DNA from: Pyrus communis
Taxonomy: Eukaryota > Streptophyta > Magnoliopsida > Rosales > Rosaceae
Length of the DNA stretch: 64,000 bases
NCBI RefSeq assembly: GCF_963583255.1
Contig: NC_084815.1
Location: forward strand, 10,959,724-11,023,723
Reading direction: 5' to 3'
The notes beneath the pieces were generated by a model. That model saw only the letters and a program-made list of their open reading frames with translations. It had not been told where the DNA came from and did no database searches. Within the stretch, counting starts at the first letter, position 1. Every line of letters starts with the position of its first letter. The position numbers were made by a program, and so were the translations under genes. Shown in pieces: positions 9,761 to 22,329 of the stretch.

Positions 9761-11738
9761 TGATGCGAGATTTATACGCGCATAAATTAAACCCTCTTTT
9801 TGTCAATTGTAGTATATGTATAAGTAGGGATCGTTCTTAACCGGGGATTAGGAGGGATTGCAAATCACTTGGAAACTGACTCAAAAACGTAAAAACACAA
9901 TATAAAACACTATACTAGACTCAAAGAATGCAAAACTAAACTTTAAAACACTAAGACAAACTAAAGACTCAAAATGCTTTAAAAACACAAACTAAATTGA
10001 TTTCTAACTAAATTACACAATAAAGTAAAGGGGGATTGAGTTTTTGACGAAATTAACTAAAATTGCACAAATTGTAATTAAAGTCAAAACGTAAATATGA
10101 ATGTGATGAAAATATGGATGATGGAATAGCCAAGGGGTTCTTCTCCACACATGTTACACTTGCATACAAGATTGATTCTCAGTTGGTCTTTCGATAAATT
10201 ATGAAACTCAATACTCCGGGTTAATTAGGTCCGCTTAAATTAACCGTCAAGTTTTCCTTAAGTTAATGAATTGGATGGGTTTGCGCAACGCAATTCACAA
10301 CATTCTCCAAAAGTCCTTTACGTGAAACTCACTTATATTCTAGCGTCATATTCATGCATGAAAATTAAGCGTGCATTCTTAATAAACATTCATAAATAAG
10401 TTATCAATCAAACGGTTAAACAAATTGAATCCACAACTTATGAAATTCCAACGAAAGTTAATCAATTCATATTGCAAACATAAACATAGTTTCGAATCAC
10501 CCCCTAGCTAAAGGGGGTTTAGTTCCTCATAACTTTGAAATCAAAGAAACACCTAAACATTCCAACAACTCAAATTTGAATTGTATGAACGTTTAGGCAC
10601 TCTTCTCTTCCATTCCTCATACGTACAAAACAAAGAGAATTAAAATGAAACATTGAAATCAAAGAATCACCTAAACATTCCAACAACTCAAACTTGAATT
10701 GGATGAACGTTTAGGTCCTCTTCTCTTCCTCGTTGTTGTAGCACAAGGTCTAAGGAGATGTTTAGGGCTTTAGGTGTATGTGGAATGGAGTGGGGAATGG
10801 TTGGAGTGGCTGCAATGGAGGATAAAAACTGCACAGAAATGGAAGGGGATTTGCGGCACAAGGGTTGTGTTTGTGTTGTGTGAAGTGTTGTGAATGGAAT
10901 GAATGAATTGTGGCTGCAATGCATGCTTATTTATAGGTAAATGAGAGGGAACATGACAGCTAGGAATAGGTGGAAATGTGGCTGCAAGTTTGGTGAATGA
11001 TTATGAGTGAATGCATGTGAATGTGGCTAGGTGGGAAAGATGGGATTGCCAAGGTTATACACGGCAATGGATTTGTGTTAGGTGATGGGTGCATGTGTTG
11101 GCTTTATTTGTTGTGCAATGATGAAAGGCAAAGTGCATGTGCAATGTTGGAGGATGAATGTGTGATGGTGTGATTGAATGATTTAAAGGGGCATGTGGGT
11201 GAATTAAAGGATGGAATGCATGTGAATTAGGTTGCAAAGAGAAGGAGAAAAGCTGGAAAATGGAATGGGATACATGGCAAGGTGTGTTTGGTGTTGGAAA
11301 TGCATGTGTTTTAGGTTGTGAAAGCATGTGGATTAGGTGGAAAGAGGTGGGTGTGCATGTGAGTTGAAATGCATGTGTTTAAATGGTTGAAATGTGTAGA
11401 TGATTATGAGTATGATAAGTGATAAGTGTATGGTTATGATAAGTGATAAATGAATGATATGTTAAGTGATAAATGAATGATATGTTAAGTGATAAATGAA
11501 TGATATGTGGTGATGATAAGTTGGTCTTCAATTTCGTCCATTCCTTTTGCTCCAAACATAAGCTATCCATTCCAAGTCCGATTTTGCTCCAAAATGCTCC
11601 AAAATGCATCTTTTTGCTTCCTTAGCCATGTAAACCTAAAAACTCACGAAAGAAGCATAAAGGACTAAAATAACTAAAGAAACATAACGTAAATGTACGA
11701 GAACAAGCCATTTAAGTCGCATGAATATGCTCCTATCA
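9761..11738 (-). repeat. 5' LTR of element B (1978 bp)
   Basis: It runs from TGATGCGAGATTTATACGCG to GCTCCTATCA. It has a TATAAATA box at 10935-10928, a CATGCA-rich U3 and the paired hairpin blocks. Toward the U3 end is a GATAAGTGATAAATGAATG satellite (see separate entry). The predicted ORFs in its U3 (10688-11609) are low-complexity artefacts. Confidence 0.88.
11402..11518 (-). repeat. Short tandem repeat in U3 of B LTR
   Basis: Imperfect units of about 23 bp (core GTTAAGTGATAAATGAATGA) are repeated about three times, preceded by GATAAGT iterations. A related GATAAGT repeat occurs in the J LTRs, so this U3 segment expands independently in different copies. Confidence 0.75.
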
Positions 11739-12899
11739 GCTAGGTTAGGATAATGTGGGTTAACAATGAATAAAGGCTAAACAAAGCTCAACGGGGTTAA
11801 AACTTACAACAAATACGAAAAATGGGAAGTAAGGCTATTTGGCTATGGTGGCAACTACACAACTTCATCTTGATATATGTTATGCAATTCAATGTCATGC
11901 TTTGAATGAAACGGATATAAGTTCTAGCATTTAGTTCTATCATGATACAATTGCATTCTAAGTAGCAACCAAGCAAGGAATAATGAAATCATGCAACAAC
12001 TTTAGAAAACAAAGAATCACAGAAAATAACTCTCCAAAGAAAGTAATGGCTCGAGTCTCACAGGGATGTAGCGTTATTATGAGTTTCTTCCTTCAAGCAT
12101 GTTACAAAAACGAATTTTTCTTTTATGATTGCATGTGAAATCATATATTATAACCATAACCAAGCATATACCAAGAGTAAATCAAACTTTTCTCCATGTT
12201 TATAACTCTTTTTAACAGTCATGCAATTACAAACCAAATCCTTATCATTGTGTTGGAAGGTACCCTAAGACACAAACACACAAAAACGACTCAAAACACT
12301 CTTTTTAGGCTTTTCAAAACATGTTTTTCAAATTTTTATGTGATTTTCGGAGTTATAAAACAAAACACACTAAAAACACTTTAAAACAACTTAAAAACAC
12401 CTTAAAACAGCAAGGAATAACATTTGAAGTTATGGGTGATAAAATCCCACGAATTTGCATTAACAACATTAGTTACCCCCCCCCACACTTAAATCAAACA
12501 TGTCCTCAATGTTTTAAGCATAGATTCACACAAAACATAAGTAAACACACAAAAAAGCATTTAAACATACTAAACATGGCAGAATGTAATTAACAAAGAG
12601 AAGAGTTTAGGGACGCAAATCTGGTTATGGAGTGTAAATTCCCTCTTCTCCTTGGTGATTGCATTGAGGCTTTGATCTTTGTGATTCCACAGGCTTACTC
12701 TTGAACTGGTTTCCGCCCATCGTTGATTTTCCTTTGTGCTACTCTTGAACTGGGCAGCAGGATTCTTTTGGTCTCCTCCACTTATTGATTTTCCTTTGTG
12801 CTACTGGGCTGGAGGATTCTTTTGGTCTTCCCCGAAGGTCTGAGCTTACCCCTTTGGTCTGTTTCTTTGTTCAATCTTTCCAATTCGTATTGAAAAGGG

Positions 12900-13987
12900 T
12901 TGGAGGATAACTCAGCCTATGTTTGTCTCCACATGCTTCAATGTATCATTTTCACTTGCCTTACTCGCTCCCCTTTGCAGAAGTGGTCCCTTCTCCGGAA
13001 GTGTATCAACCGTTGAAGATGACTACTCGAGAGCAACGCTAGGTAAGCAATCAGGAATAGATTCCAGGCAGTTGGCTCCAGATCGGAAGATTGACTCCAA
13101 GTGCCGGCTGATTGCTTCTTTTACTTTGCCATGCGAGTAAGAACAAGGACAAAGAAAAAGACAGGGAAAGAGCATGATATGAGATACTTTTGCTTTTGAG
13201 CTTGATGATATGAGATACCTTTGCTTTTGAAGAAGCGGTGAATGAATCAGCACATGTATTTGTTGTGCTGTTTCCTCTTGGGTCATCTGTACTCCAGGCA
13301 TCTGGTATCATCTTTGGGGAAGAAGAAAGAATTGAGTATTTCGAAAGGCTTTGCTGGGACTGCGCCCTCAGAGGTGAGGGAGAGTTGGGCATTTTCTTCA
13401 GGTTTGCCCTGCCATAAAAGACGAAGGTCGACATATATAGAGATAATATCAAGTGGTGGTACTGTTCTTTTACCCTTGTCGACAAACGTTTTGATCCCGC
13501 AAATCCGGCTTTTTGAAATAGTGGCGCCTCTTCGATCTTTGAAGACGCCTCTTCGATTTCTGAGCAGGCGGCCCTTCGATTTCTGAACGACGCCCCTTTT
13601 CTTTCTGAACGACACGTGGTAGTGCAGATGCGGCTCCTTTTGACAAAGCTGCACGCGTCTTCTGAAAAGCAGAGAAAGCGTCGCCGAACTTTGCACTTGT
13701 CGGCTAAAGATGTGTAGTTGCGATGATGGCCTCCACGTGTTTTCAGCTTTGTCAGAAATCTTTTGACAAAGTTGAACGCGTTTTCTGAAAAGCCGAGGGA
13801 GCGTCGCCTAACTTACGCCGGAAAATCCGGCTCTTTGAATCGGTGGACGCGTCGCCTTGGCTTTTTATAGAGCTATCGATCACCGTCAACATACACACTC
13901 TGAAGATTTCCCATTCTTGAACATCGTCTCCGGCCCTTCGAAATTTAACTCCATCCACCCCTTCTTTTTGAACACTTTTGAAAAAAA
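12900..13987 (+). promoter_or_regulatory. Promoter region of the antisense module in C
   Basis: It has the same organisation as in F and J: repeated GACGCCCCTTCGATTTCTGA-like units at about 13530-13612, two CACGTG boxes about 121 bp apart (near 13613 and 13734), two TTTTGACAAAG...ACGCG...GCGTCGCC modules (about 13638-13686 and 13761-13809), a GCCGGA-AAA-TCCGGC palindrome near 13818-13832, and TTTTTATAGAG near 13862-13872. Function is inferred. Confidence 0.5.
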
Positions 13988-14673
13988 ATGGCAAACTCAT
14001 CGAACCTTAGTTTAGATTTGAGTCTCAGCAGCGATCCGGTTGCGCCCCGTCAAGGTAATGTATGGCGCCCTTCTTTTTTATCTTCTAACGGTCCTCTTTC
14101 AGGTGAAGACTCTGTGATGCAGGACGCCACAACAGCTACAATAGTAGCTAGGAACCTCCTCACTCCAAAAAATAGTAGGCTGCTGTCAGGACGGTCCGAT
14201 GAGTTGGCCGTTCAAGAGTCCCTCGCACTTAGTGTTCAGTGTGCGAGCTCTGTGTCCAACATGGGCCTACACCTGCTTGCTCGGTCCCGCCAAGTGGAAT
14301 CGTTGATGGCAGAGGTGGAAAGACTTAAGCAACAGATCCAGCAGCTTAAGTACGAGAATAGAAGTTTGCATGTGCTTGCAAATAACTATTCGTCGGGGAT
14401 GAAGAGGAAGCTTGATGAGCTGCAAGAATCTGAGGGTCGAATTCACAGTGACCGTCAAAGGCTTGCGTCTTATCTCCAGAGGCACCTTTTTCCTGGGTCA
14501 TCCAGCGCTTGCCAAGTATTGAGGCCTGGAATGCTCTAGCTCCGATGCCTCCCGCTCCGATGGCTTCCGCTTCTATGCCTCCTGCTTCTATGCCTTCTGC
14601 TCCTATGCCTTCCGCTTCTATTCCTTCTGCTTCGACGCCTCGTAGTGGGGCTTCACGTAAACATCTTCTGTGA
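13988..14673 (+). pseudogene. Antisense coiled-coil ORF, copy C, frameshifted
   Basis: It begins MANSSNLSLDLSLSSDPVAP and reads normally through the LxLxL motif and coiled coil to about 14508. There a single G is missing (agcgcttgcc where other copies have agcgcttggcc). The frame then shifts and stops at 14539, so the Trp-containing segment and the Met-Pro-Ala tail are lost from the product. The tail-coding minisatellite is still present to the former stop near 14671-14673. It is closest to the copy in J by the DPVAP variant. Confidence 0.8.
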
Positions 14674-14755
14674 AGGCTCCATCTTTCTCCATGTTTAGTA
14701 TCTTTTTTTTATTTATTTTTTTTATTTTTTATTTTTTTTATTAACATAAATAAAA

Positions 14756-15590
14756 TCAAACGGCATGGAATTGGTCCTTGAATGGAAGGTGATACTTGAA
14801 GTGAACCGGCATTGGTTTGAATTCTAATGTAGGTGCCTGATTCATAAAAAACAACAAGTTAGTATAAAATGTAATGGAATTTGAAAAAAATGACTTACTT
14901 GTTTTGTCTGACAAGAACTCAATGACAAACACCACTCCTTTGAAAGTTTCAGGGATATTGGACTTGGCCAGATTGCATGTGATGGTTATGACTTGTCCAA
15001 TGTCATCAAATTCAACTTCTTTGGGCATTGTTGTCTCAAGTATATCCTCTTTGATGAATTCATGAAATTCCCTACTTTGCACCTTTGGAAGGTCTTCCAA
15101 GATGTCTTTTTCACTTTCTTCTTCCTTGGAATTCATGAACCTGCAAGGAATAGGGATATTAGGTGGAATGGGGTTAGAACAAATTGGAACAACCTTACTT
15201 GAATTAGATGGCGTAGGAGCAATAAGTGCTTCCGGCAAAGGTGCTTCAAATTCTCCCTTCGGATTTACAATGGTTGAACTAGGGAGTTTGCCTTGGTCGC
15301 AAAATTGTCCTACGAACTCCGCTATCTGCCCAATTTGCTTTTCCAAGTGGTCCAACCTTTTGTCTTCTTGTCGAGCCTCATTGTCTTGATTTTGTGAGCC
15401 CTGCACCAAACAAATTAATTCGTTAAGCTTTTGATTATAATCTATTGACGAACTTAAGTTTGGTTGGGCATATTGAATATGAGGTTGTGGTGGCTGCCAA
15501 TATCCTCCTTGTTGAGCATTTTGAGGTTCCCACCACATAGAGTTTGAATGATCACTCCAATCCGAATTGTAAGTATTGGAAATAACAGAT
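14756..15590 (-). pseudogene. Sense Gag/linker-derived ORF of C, N-terminus replaced
   Basis: Homology to the other sense ORFs runs from NTYNSDWSDHSNSMWW to the usual APTLEFKPMPVHFKY end. It includes LDHLEKQIGQIAEFVGQFCDQ and DDIGQVITITCNLAKSNIP. The open frame extends to 15634 only because it reads into the fused LTR fragment; the first 34 or so family residues are missing. A 62-nt intron-like segment lies at 14898-14837. It is a remnant. Confidence 0.75.
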
Positions 15591-15685
15591 AGATTACACC
15601 TAGAAACGTCCAACACTCCAACTCGAATGCACAAACGCCCAAGGCTTGGTCTTCCTTCTCCTCTTCCTTGCTAAGTCACGGCACA
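15586..15685 (-). repeat. Fragment of a divergent LTR fused into C
   Basis: About 100 bp resembling the hairpin/leader part of the LTR: it follows the order ACACCT..., TCCAACA.TCCAACT.GAAT..., then CTTCCTTCTCCTCTTCCTTG, but with many substitutions. It sits between the truncated sense ORF and a second stretch of 3' internal sequence, so it marks a recombination junction and is not an LTR insertion with proper ends. Confidence 0.55.
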
Positions 15686-16215
15686 TGTTTTTCAAATTTT
15701 TATGTGATTTTCGGAGTTATAAAAACAAAACATACTAAAACTCTCTAAAACAACTTAAAAACACCTTAAAACAGCAAGGAACAACATTTGAAGTTATGGG
15801 TGATAAAATCCCACGAATTTGCATCAAATATACTTAGTTACCCCCCCCCCACACTTAAATCAAACATTGTCCTCAATGTTTTAAGCATAGATTCACACAA
15901 AGCATAAGTAAATACACAAGAAACACTTAAACATACTAAACATGGCATAATGTAACTAACAAAGAGAAGAGTTTAGAGACGCAAATCTGGAATTGGAGTG
16001 CTTTCTCGGTCTTCCTTTGTTGAATGCATGGGTTGATCTTGGTGATTCCACAGGCTTAATCTTGAACTGGTTTTCTCCCATCGTTGATTTTCCACAGGCT
16101 ACTCTTGAACTGGGCTGGAGGATTCTTTTGGTCTCCTCCACTCGTTGATTTTCCTTTGTGCTACTCTTGAACTGGGCAGCAGGATTCTTTTGGTCTCCCC
16201 CGAAGGTCTGAGCTT
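15686..16215 (-). mobile_element. Second 3' internal fragment adjoining C
   Basis: It matches about 12318-12848 of C itself and the corresponding parts of F, J and K (from CATGTTTTTCAAATTTTTATG through the poly(C)/CACACTT motif to GGTCTGAGCTT). It ends where LTR D begins. The uninterrupted copies continue AGCTTACCCCTTTGG, so D inserted here with predicted target duplication AGCTT (16211-16215). Confidence 0.75.
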
Positions 16216-17129
16216 TGATGCGAGATTTATACGCGCATAAATTAAACCCTCTTTTCGTCAAATTGTAGTATAAGTATAAGTAGGGATCGTTCTGGACCGG
16301 GGATTAGGAGGGATTGTTAACCACTTGGATTTGACTCAAAAACGTAAAATAACAATATGAAACACTATACTAGACTCAAAGAATGCAAAACTAAACTTTA
16401 AAACACTAAGACAAACCAAAAGACTCAAAACAACACAAACACACTCAAATCTGCCTAAAAACCACTTTCTGGGCAGATTTGAGCACAAACACAAATTTGG
16501 ACGAAATTAAGTAATAACTTGACTCAAGAACGTAAAAACACAATATAAAACACTAAACTAACTCAAAGAATGTAAAACTAATCACTTAAAACATTAAAAC
16601 AAACCAAAAGACTCAAACATCACCCAAAACACTCAAAACTGCCTTAAAATCACTTTCTGGGCAGTTTTGAGCACTTTGGTGAATTTGGACGAATTTATGT
16701 AACAAATTTAATCACAACACTTATAAACACAAACTAAATTGATTTCTAACTAATTCGACAAGAAAGTAAAGGGGTTCATCTCCACAGATTGTAAGTAAAA
16801 ACAGATAGTAAAGATGAATGTGATGAAATGGAATGAATGGATGATAGAATAGCTAAGGGGTTCATCTCCACACATGTTACACTTGCATAATAAAATGAAT
16901 TCCAATTGCATTTCAATAAATCATTAATTCTCAACACTCCAAGTTAATTAGGTCCGCTTAAATTAACTTTCAAATCTTCCTAACGTTATTGAATTGGATG
17001 ATTGCATACGACAACCCAAAACATTCCCCACAAGTCCCCTACATGATTGCATAATAGAGATACAAGCAAGAATCATTACGCTCTATGAAAATTATAGGTG
17101 TTGACGAGGCATTCGTTACTATGGAATAC
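16216..17129 (-). repeat. LTR of element D, U5-side part only
   Basis: It begins TGATGCGAGATTTATACGCG and follows the normal U5-to-R order (including CTTTCTGGGCAG and the AAGGGGTTCATCTCC segment) until it is interrupted at 17130 by another LTR start, at a point where intact copies read TTCGTTACTATGGATTGCAT. The remainder should lie beyond the right edge of the window. Confidence 0.8.
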
Positions 17130-17377
17130 TGATGCGAGAATTATATGCGCACAAATTAAACCCTCTTTTTGACAATTGTAGTATGAGTATAAGTAGGGAT
17201 CGTTCTGGACCGGGGATTAGGAGGGATTGCAAATCTCTTGGAAACTGACTCAAAAATGTAAAATAAAGTTTAAAACACTAAACTAGACTCAAAGAATGCA
17301 AAATTAAAGTTTAAAACACTAAGACAAACCAAAAACTCAAAATGCTTTAAAAACACAAACTAAATTGAATTCTAACT
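17130..17377 (-). repeat. LTR of element E, first part
   Basis: A new LTR start (TGATGCGAGAATTATATGCGC) lies inside D. It runs 248 bp to TCTAACT, where element F is inserted. The continuation is found at 29058. Confidence 0.8.
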
Positions 17378-19672
17378 TGATGCGTGATTTATACGCACAC
17401 AAATTAAACCCTCTTTTCGTCAAATTGTAGTATATGTATAAGTAGGGATCGTTCTGGACCGGGGATTAGGAGGGATTGTTAACCACTTGGATTTGACTCA
17501 AAAACGTAAAATAACAATATGAAACACTATACTAGACTCAAAGAATGCAAAACTAAACTTTAAAACACTATGACAAACCAAAAGACTCAAAACAATACAA
17601 ACACACTCAAATCTAAAAACCACTTTCTGGGCAGATTTGAGCACAAACACAAATTTGGACGAAATTAAGTAATAACTTGACTCAAGAACGTAAAAACACA
17701 ATATAAAACACTAAACTAACTCAAAGAATGTAAAACTAAACACTTAGAACATTAAAACAAACCAAAAGACTCAAACATCACCCAAAACACTCAAAACTGC
17801 CTTAAAATCACTTTCTGGGCAGTTTTGAGCACTTTGGTGAATTTGGACGAAATTGGGAAATAAAATGAATCAAAACACTTAAAAGCACAAACTAAATTGA
17901 TTTCTAACTAAATTGGACATTAAAGTAAAGGGGGATTTAGATTTATACGAAAATTGAAATAACAAAACAAGTTAATAAACGAAACAGATTGTAAAACGAA
18001 TTTGATGGAATGGAATGAATGGATGATAGAATGGCTAAGGGGTTCATCTCCATACATGTTATACTTGCATAATAAAATGATTTCCAATTGCATTTCAATA
18101 AACCATGAAACTCAACACCCTGGGTTAACCGTGATGCACTAATTAACCTTCAAATCTTCCTAACGTTATTGAATTGGATGGGTTAGCGCATACAACAATT
18201 CAAAACATTCCCCACAAGTCCTCAACATGAATGCATAGAAGAGATACAAGCAAGAATCATTACGCTCTATGAAAATTATAAGTGTTGACGAGGCATTCGT
18301 TACTATGGATTGCATGAAACTTATGCCAAGAATTCATTTAACGCGATTGTTTATAAGCAACCTCCACTACTTGTGAATATAAGTTCGTAACTATTAGGTG
18401 AAACTCACTTATATTCTAGCGTCATATTCATGCATGAAAATTAAGTGTGCACTCTCAATGAACATACATAAATAAGTTATCAATCAAACAGTTAAACGAA
18501 TTGAATCCACAACTTATGAAACGCAATTAGAAGTATTCAAATCAAAATGCAAGCATAAACATATATTCGAATCACCCCCTAACCAAAGGGGGGTTTAGTT
18601 CCTCATGGTACAAAACAAAGAGAATCAAAGAAACACCTAAACATTCCAACAACTCAAACTTGAATTGTATGAACGTTTAGGTCCTCTTCTCTTCCATTCC
18701 TCATTCGTACAAAACAAAGAGTATTGAAATTAAACATTGAAATCAAAGAAACACCTAAACATTCCAACAACTCAAACTTGAATTGTATGAACGTTTAGGC
18801 ACTCTTCTCTTCCTCTTCGTTGTAGCACAAGGTCTAAGGATAGTTTGATGGTGTGAATGGTTTGGGGAGTGGTGAAGATGGAAGGATGGTGTTTGGATTG
18901 TAAGGGAGTGGTGCCTCAAGGCCACGGCACCAAGGGCAGTTTGTGATGGTCTACATTCTGAAAATGGAAGGGTTTGTGTTGTGGTATGTACAATGGATGA
19001 ATTTCTGAAATGGAGGAGTCGAATGAGAATGAATGCAATGGATGCTTATTTATAGGTGAAATGGGGGGAACATGACAGCTAGGAGGGAATGTGGCTGCAT
19101 GTTTGAATGATTAAAGGATGCATGTGGGTTGGAATTGCATGTGCAATGAATATGTGGCTGCATGTGCAAGGGGACAATCTGAAAATGCATGTGAAAGCAT
19201 GTGTTGGCTGCAATGATGAAATGGATGGGAGTGCATGTGGCTTAATTAATTAAAGGGAGTGCATGTGCAATGTTTTAAAGGATGGAATGCATGTGAATAT
19301 GATGGAAATCTGATATGGTGATGGGAGATGCATGTGGCTGATTTATGCATGTGATTAAAGGGAGTGCATGTTTGGTTGTTGTTGGTGCAATGATGGAGGA
19401 ACAAGTGCATGTGGCTGAAATGTGGAAGGTGTGTGGCTACTTCAAGTAGGAATCCTTGTGACATCAACTCTTCAATTTCGTCCATTCCTTTTGCTCCAAG
19501 TATAAGTTATCCCTTCCAAGTCCAATTTTGCTCCAAAATGCATCTTTTTGCTTCCTTAGCCACATGAACCTAAAAACACACGAAAATGGCTTAAACGCCA
19601 AAAACAACTATGAATTAACAATATAAATGCACGAAAACAAGCTAAGTAAGTCGCCTAAATATGCTCCTATCA
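17378..19672 (-). repeat. 3' LTR of element F (2295 bp)
   Basis: Bounded by TGATGCG and CTATCA. The TATAAATA box is at 19054-19047. R/U5 is about 1.6 kb and U3 about 0.6 kb. CATGCA motifs are dense between about 19080 and 19440. It abuts the PPT at 19673. Confidence 0.9.
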
Positions 19673-19690
19673 AATTCCCCCACACTTAGC
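19673..19690 (-). other. Polypurine tract of element F
   Basis: In element sense the sequence is TAAGTGTGGGGGAATT immediately before the 3' LTR. Equivalent tracts abut the LTR in Z (858-873), H (34165-34180), I (50766-50781), J (41061-41076) and K (56613-56628). Two look-alike tracts lie deeper in F at about 20485-20500 and 21320-21335. Confidence 0.75.
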
Positions 19691-21880
19691 TTTTGCTAGT
19701 CCTCGAGCAAAACAAAACAAAAGAAACCAAAAACAAAACAAAACGAACAAAACACAACCTACACCTTCCAACAATCGTCTCAGGGATTTCCAATGCACAT
19801 GACATGTTAAAAATCATTATTCCCACAGATTTTGGTTATCTTTACACTTAAGTACATACTTAATCATAGTCACCACATACTAATTCACAATTAAGCATTT
19901 AAAACTATATTTTGAATGTAGTAACATGCCTTAGAGAATTTGCTCAATTCCTTACAATATATGCACTCAATTTTCACTCAGATTTTCTGACTACACACCT
20001 TAAACTAGTTATATGTGAGAAGATTGATGTAAACATAAACACGAACACTCACATATATGTATTTCAAAGGAAGCAATTTCTGGAGTTAATAAGCATGTTT
20101 AGATATGATCTCATGAATGGAATGCCACTACTTAGAACGAGAACCAGTGATTCCATAAGCTCATATCAATTCCAAACTCCACATTATTGAACACATAACG
20201 ATCAAGATAGAAGTCAAAGGGGTGTAACGGGGCTAGGGTATTGGCTAACAATGAAAGGTGAAGGATAAACAAACATTCTTAAAGCAATAGTGAGCAAAGC
20301 ATTTGAATTAACGTAGAATTCACTTTTGAATGAAAACTCAATCTTTTGAACAACAAGGGGGAACAAGCTCTTTTTCCTTTCTTTTCTTTTCTGTTATACT
20401 TTTTCATATGTTTGTCACAATTTTTTTTTTTCCCTTTTCTTTTGACTCTCAAAACATACATAAACACTTAAGAACAAAACATTCTCTCCCCCACACTCAT
20501 TTTCTTTCACAATGTACTCAAAAGGAATTCATTTAAGTCATGCTCACTATCTTTTAAGAACAAGGGTGTGGACTGTCCTATACTAGGCTAGGTAAGGGGT
20601 GATGTGGTTAGCAAAGAAAATAGGCTAAATGAGGCTCAACAGGGTTAAAACTAATATATACGAAATATGGGAAGTAAGGCTATTTGGCTATGGTGGGAAC
20701 TACACAACTTCATCTTGATATATGTTATGCAATTCAATGTCATGCTTTGAATGAAACGGATATAAGTTCTAGTATTTAGTTCTATCATGATACAATTGCA
20801 TTCTAAGTAGCAACCAAGCAAGGAATAATGAGATCATGCAACAACTTTAGAAAACAAAGAATCACAGAAAATAACTCTCCAAAGAAGGTAATGGCTCGAG
20901 TTTCACAGGGTTGTAGTGTTTGTTTGAGTTCCTTCCTTCAAGCATGTTACAAAAACGAATTTTTCTTTTATGATTGCATGTGAAGTCATACATTATAACC
21001 ATAACCAAGCATATACCAAGAGTAAATCAAACTTTTCTCTATGTTTATAACTCTTTTTAACCGTCATGCAATTACAAACCAAATTCTTATCATTGTGTTG
21101 GAAGGTACCCTAAGACACAAACACACAAAAACGACTCAAAACACTCTTTTTAGGCTTTTTAAAACATGTTTTTCAAATTTTTATGTCATTTTCGGAGTTA
21201 TAAAAGCAAAACATACTAAAACACTCTAAAATAACTTAAAAACACCTTAAAACAGCAAGGAACAACATTTTAAGTAATGGGTGATAAAATCCCACGAATT
21301 TGCATCAAATATACTTAGTTACCCCCCCACACTTAAATCAAACATTGTCCTCAATGTTTTAAGCATAGATTCACACAAAACATAAGTAAACACACAAAAA
21401 GCACTTAAGCATACTAAACATGGCAGAATGTAATTAACAAAGAGAAGAGTTTAGGGACGCAAATCTGGTTATGGAGTGTAAATTCCATCTTCTCCTTGGT
21501 AATTGCATTGAGGCATTGATCTTGGTGATTCCACAGGCTTTCTCTTGAACTGGTTTCTGCCCATCGTTGATTTTCCTTTGTGCTACTCTTGAACTGGGCA
21601 GCAGGATTCCTTTGGGTCTCCTCCATTTGTTGATTTTCCTTTGTGCTACTGGGCTGGAGGATTCTTTTGGTCTTCCCCGAAGGTCTGAGCTTACCCCTTT
21701 GGTCTGTTTCTTTGTTCAATCTTTCCAATTCGTATTGAAAAGGGTTGGAGGATAACTCAGCCTATGTTTGTCTCCACATGCTTCAATGTATCATTTTCAC
21801 TTGCCTTACTCGCTCCCCTTTGCTGAAGTGGTCCCTTCTCCGGAAGTGTATCAACCGTTGAAGATGACTACTCGAGAGCA
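19691..21880 (-). mobile_element. Non-coding 3' internal region of F
   Basis: About 2.2 kb of AT-rich sequence without a convincing gene. It is conserved in order and content in C, H, I, J and K. It contains T-rich tracts (20388-20450), two AAGTGTGGGGG-like motifs and a region around 21440-21760 with repeated TTGATTTTCCTTTGTGCTACT...GAACTGGGCAGCAGGATTC blocks. Frames of 60-104 codons here are not conserved between copies and are not called as genes. Confidence 0.7.
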
Positions 21881-22329
21881 ACGCTAGGTAAGCAATCAGG
21901 AATAGATTCCAAGCAGTTGGCTCCAGATCGGAAGACTGACTCCAAGTGCCGGCTGATTGCTTCTTTTACTTTGCCATGCGAGTAAGAACAAGGACAAAGA
22001 AAAAGACAGGGAAAGAGCATGATATGAGATACTTTTGCTTTTGACCTTGATGATATGAGATACCTTTGCTTTTGAAGAAGCGGTGAATGAATCAGCACAC
22101 TTCAATCCGCCATTTCCTCCTGGGTCATCTGTACTCCAGGCATCTGGTATCATCTTTGGGGAAGAAGAAAGAATTGAGTATTTCGAAAGGCTTTGCTGGG
22201 AGTGCGCCCTCAGAGGTGAGGGAGAGTTGGGCATTTTCTTCAGGTTTGCCTTGCCATAAAAGACGAAGGTCGACATATATAGAGATAATATCAAGTGGTG
22301 GTACTGTTCTTTTACCCTTGTCGACAAAT

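Larger units (their letters stand above)
7439..11738 (-). mobile_element. Element B: internal part plus 5' LTR (3' part outside window)
   Basis: The minus-strand order is 5' LTR (11738-9761), PBS (9755-9738), sense ORF (9584-8250), duplicated A-rich/C-terminal segment, then the antisense ORF (on plus) cut at 7439 by element A. The LTR is followed by internal sequence of element C at GCTAG (11739-11743), where uninterrupted copies read ACTAGGCTAGGT, so B inserted into C's 3' internal region. Confidence 0.85.
11739..16215 (-). mobile_element. Element C: internal region, rearranged at its 5' side
   Basis: From 11739 to about 12900 this matches the 3' internal sequence of other copies, including the poly(C)/CACACTT motif at about 12477-12489. 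The antisense promoter lies at about 12900-13987, the antisense ORF at 13988-14673 and the sense ORF remnant at 14756-15590. Instead of continuing to a PBS and LTR, the sense ORF joins a fragment of divergent LTR (15586-15685) and then a second piece of 3' internal sequence (15686-16215), which is cut by D at 16216. No PBS is present. Confidence 0.75.

Noticed and set aside
12196..12593. Conserved short frame beginning MFITLFN... in the 3' internal region (also 21041, 42483, 49347 on minus, 54072, 57984)
   Set aside because: It is about 62 codons, AT-rich, lies in non-coding sequence and has no start context or conserved motif beyond the DNA similarity.
17125..17129. AATAC as a confirmed target duplication of E
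   Set aside because: Only the left copy is in the window, and AATACCCCC after 34164 and 41060 is polypurine-tract sequence, not a matching flank. Left unproven.
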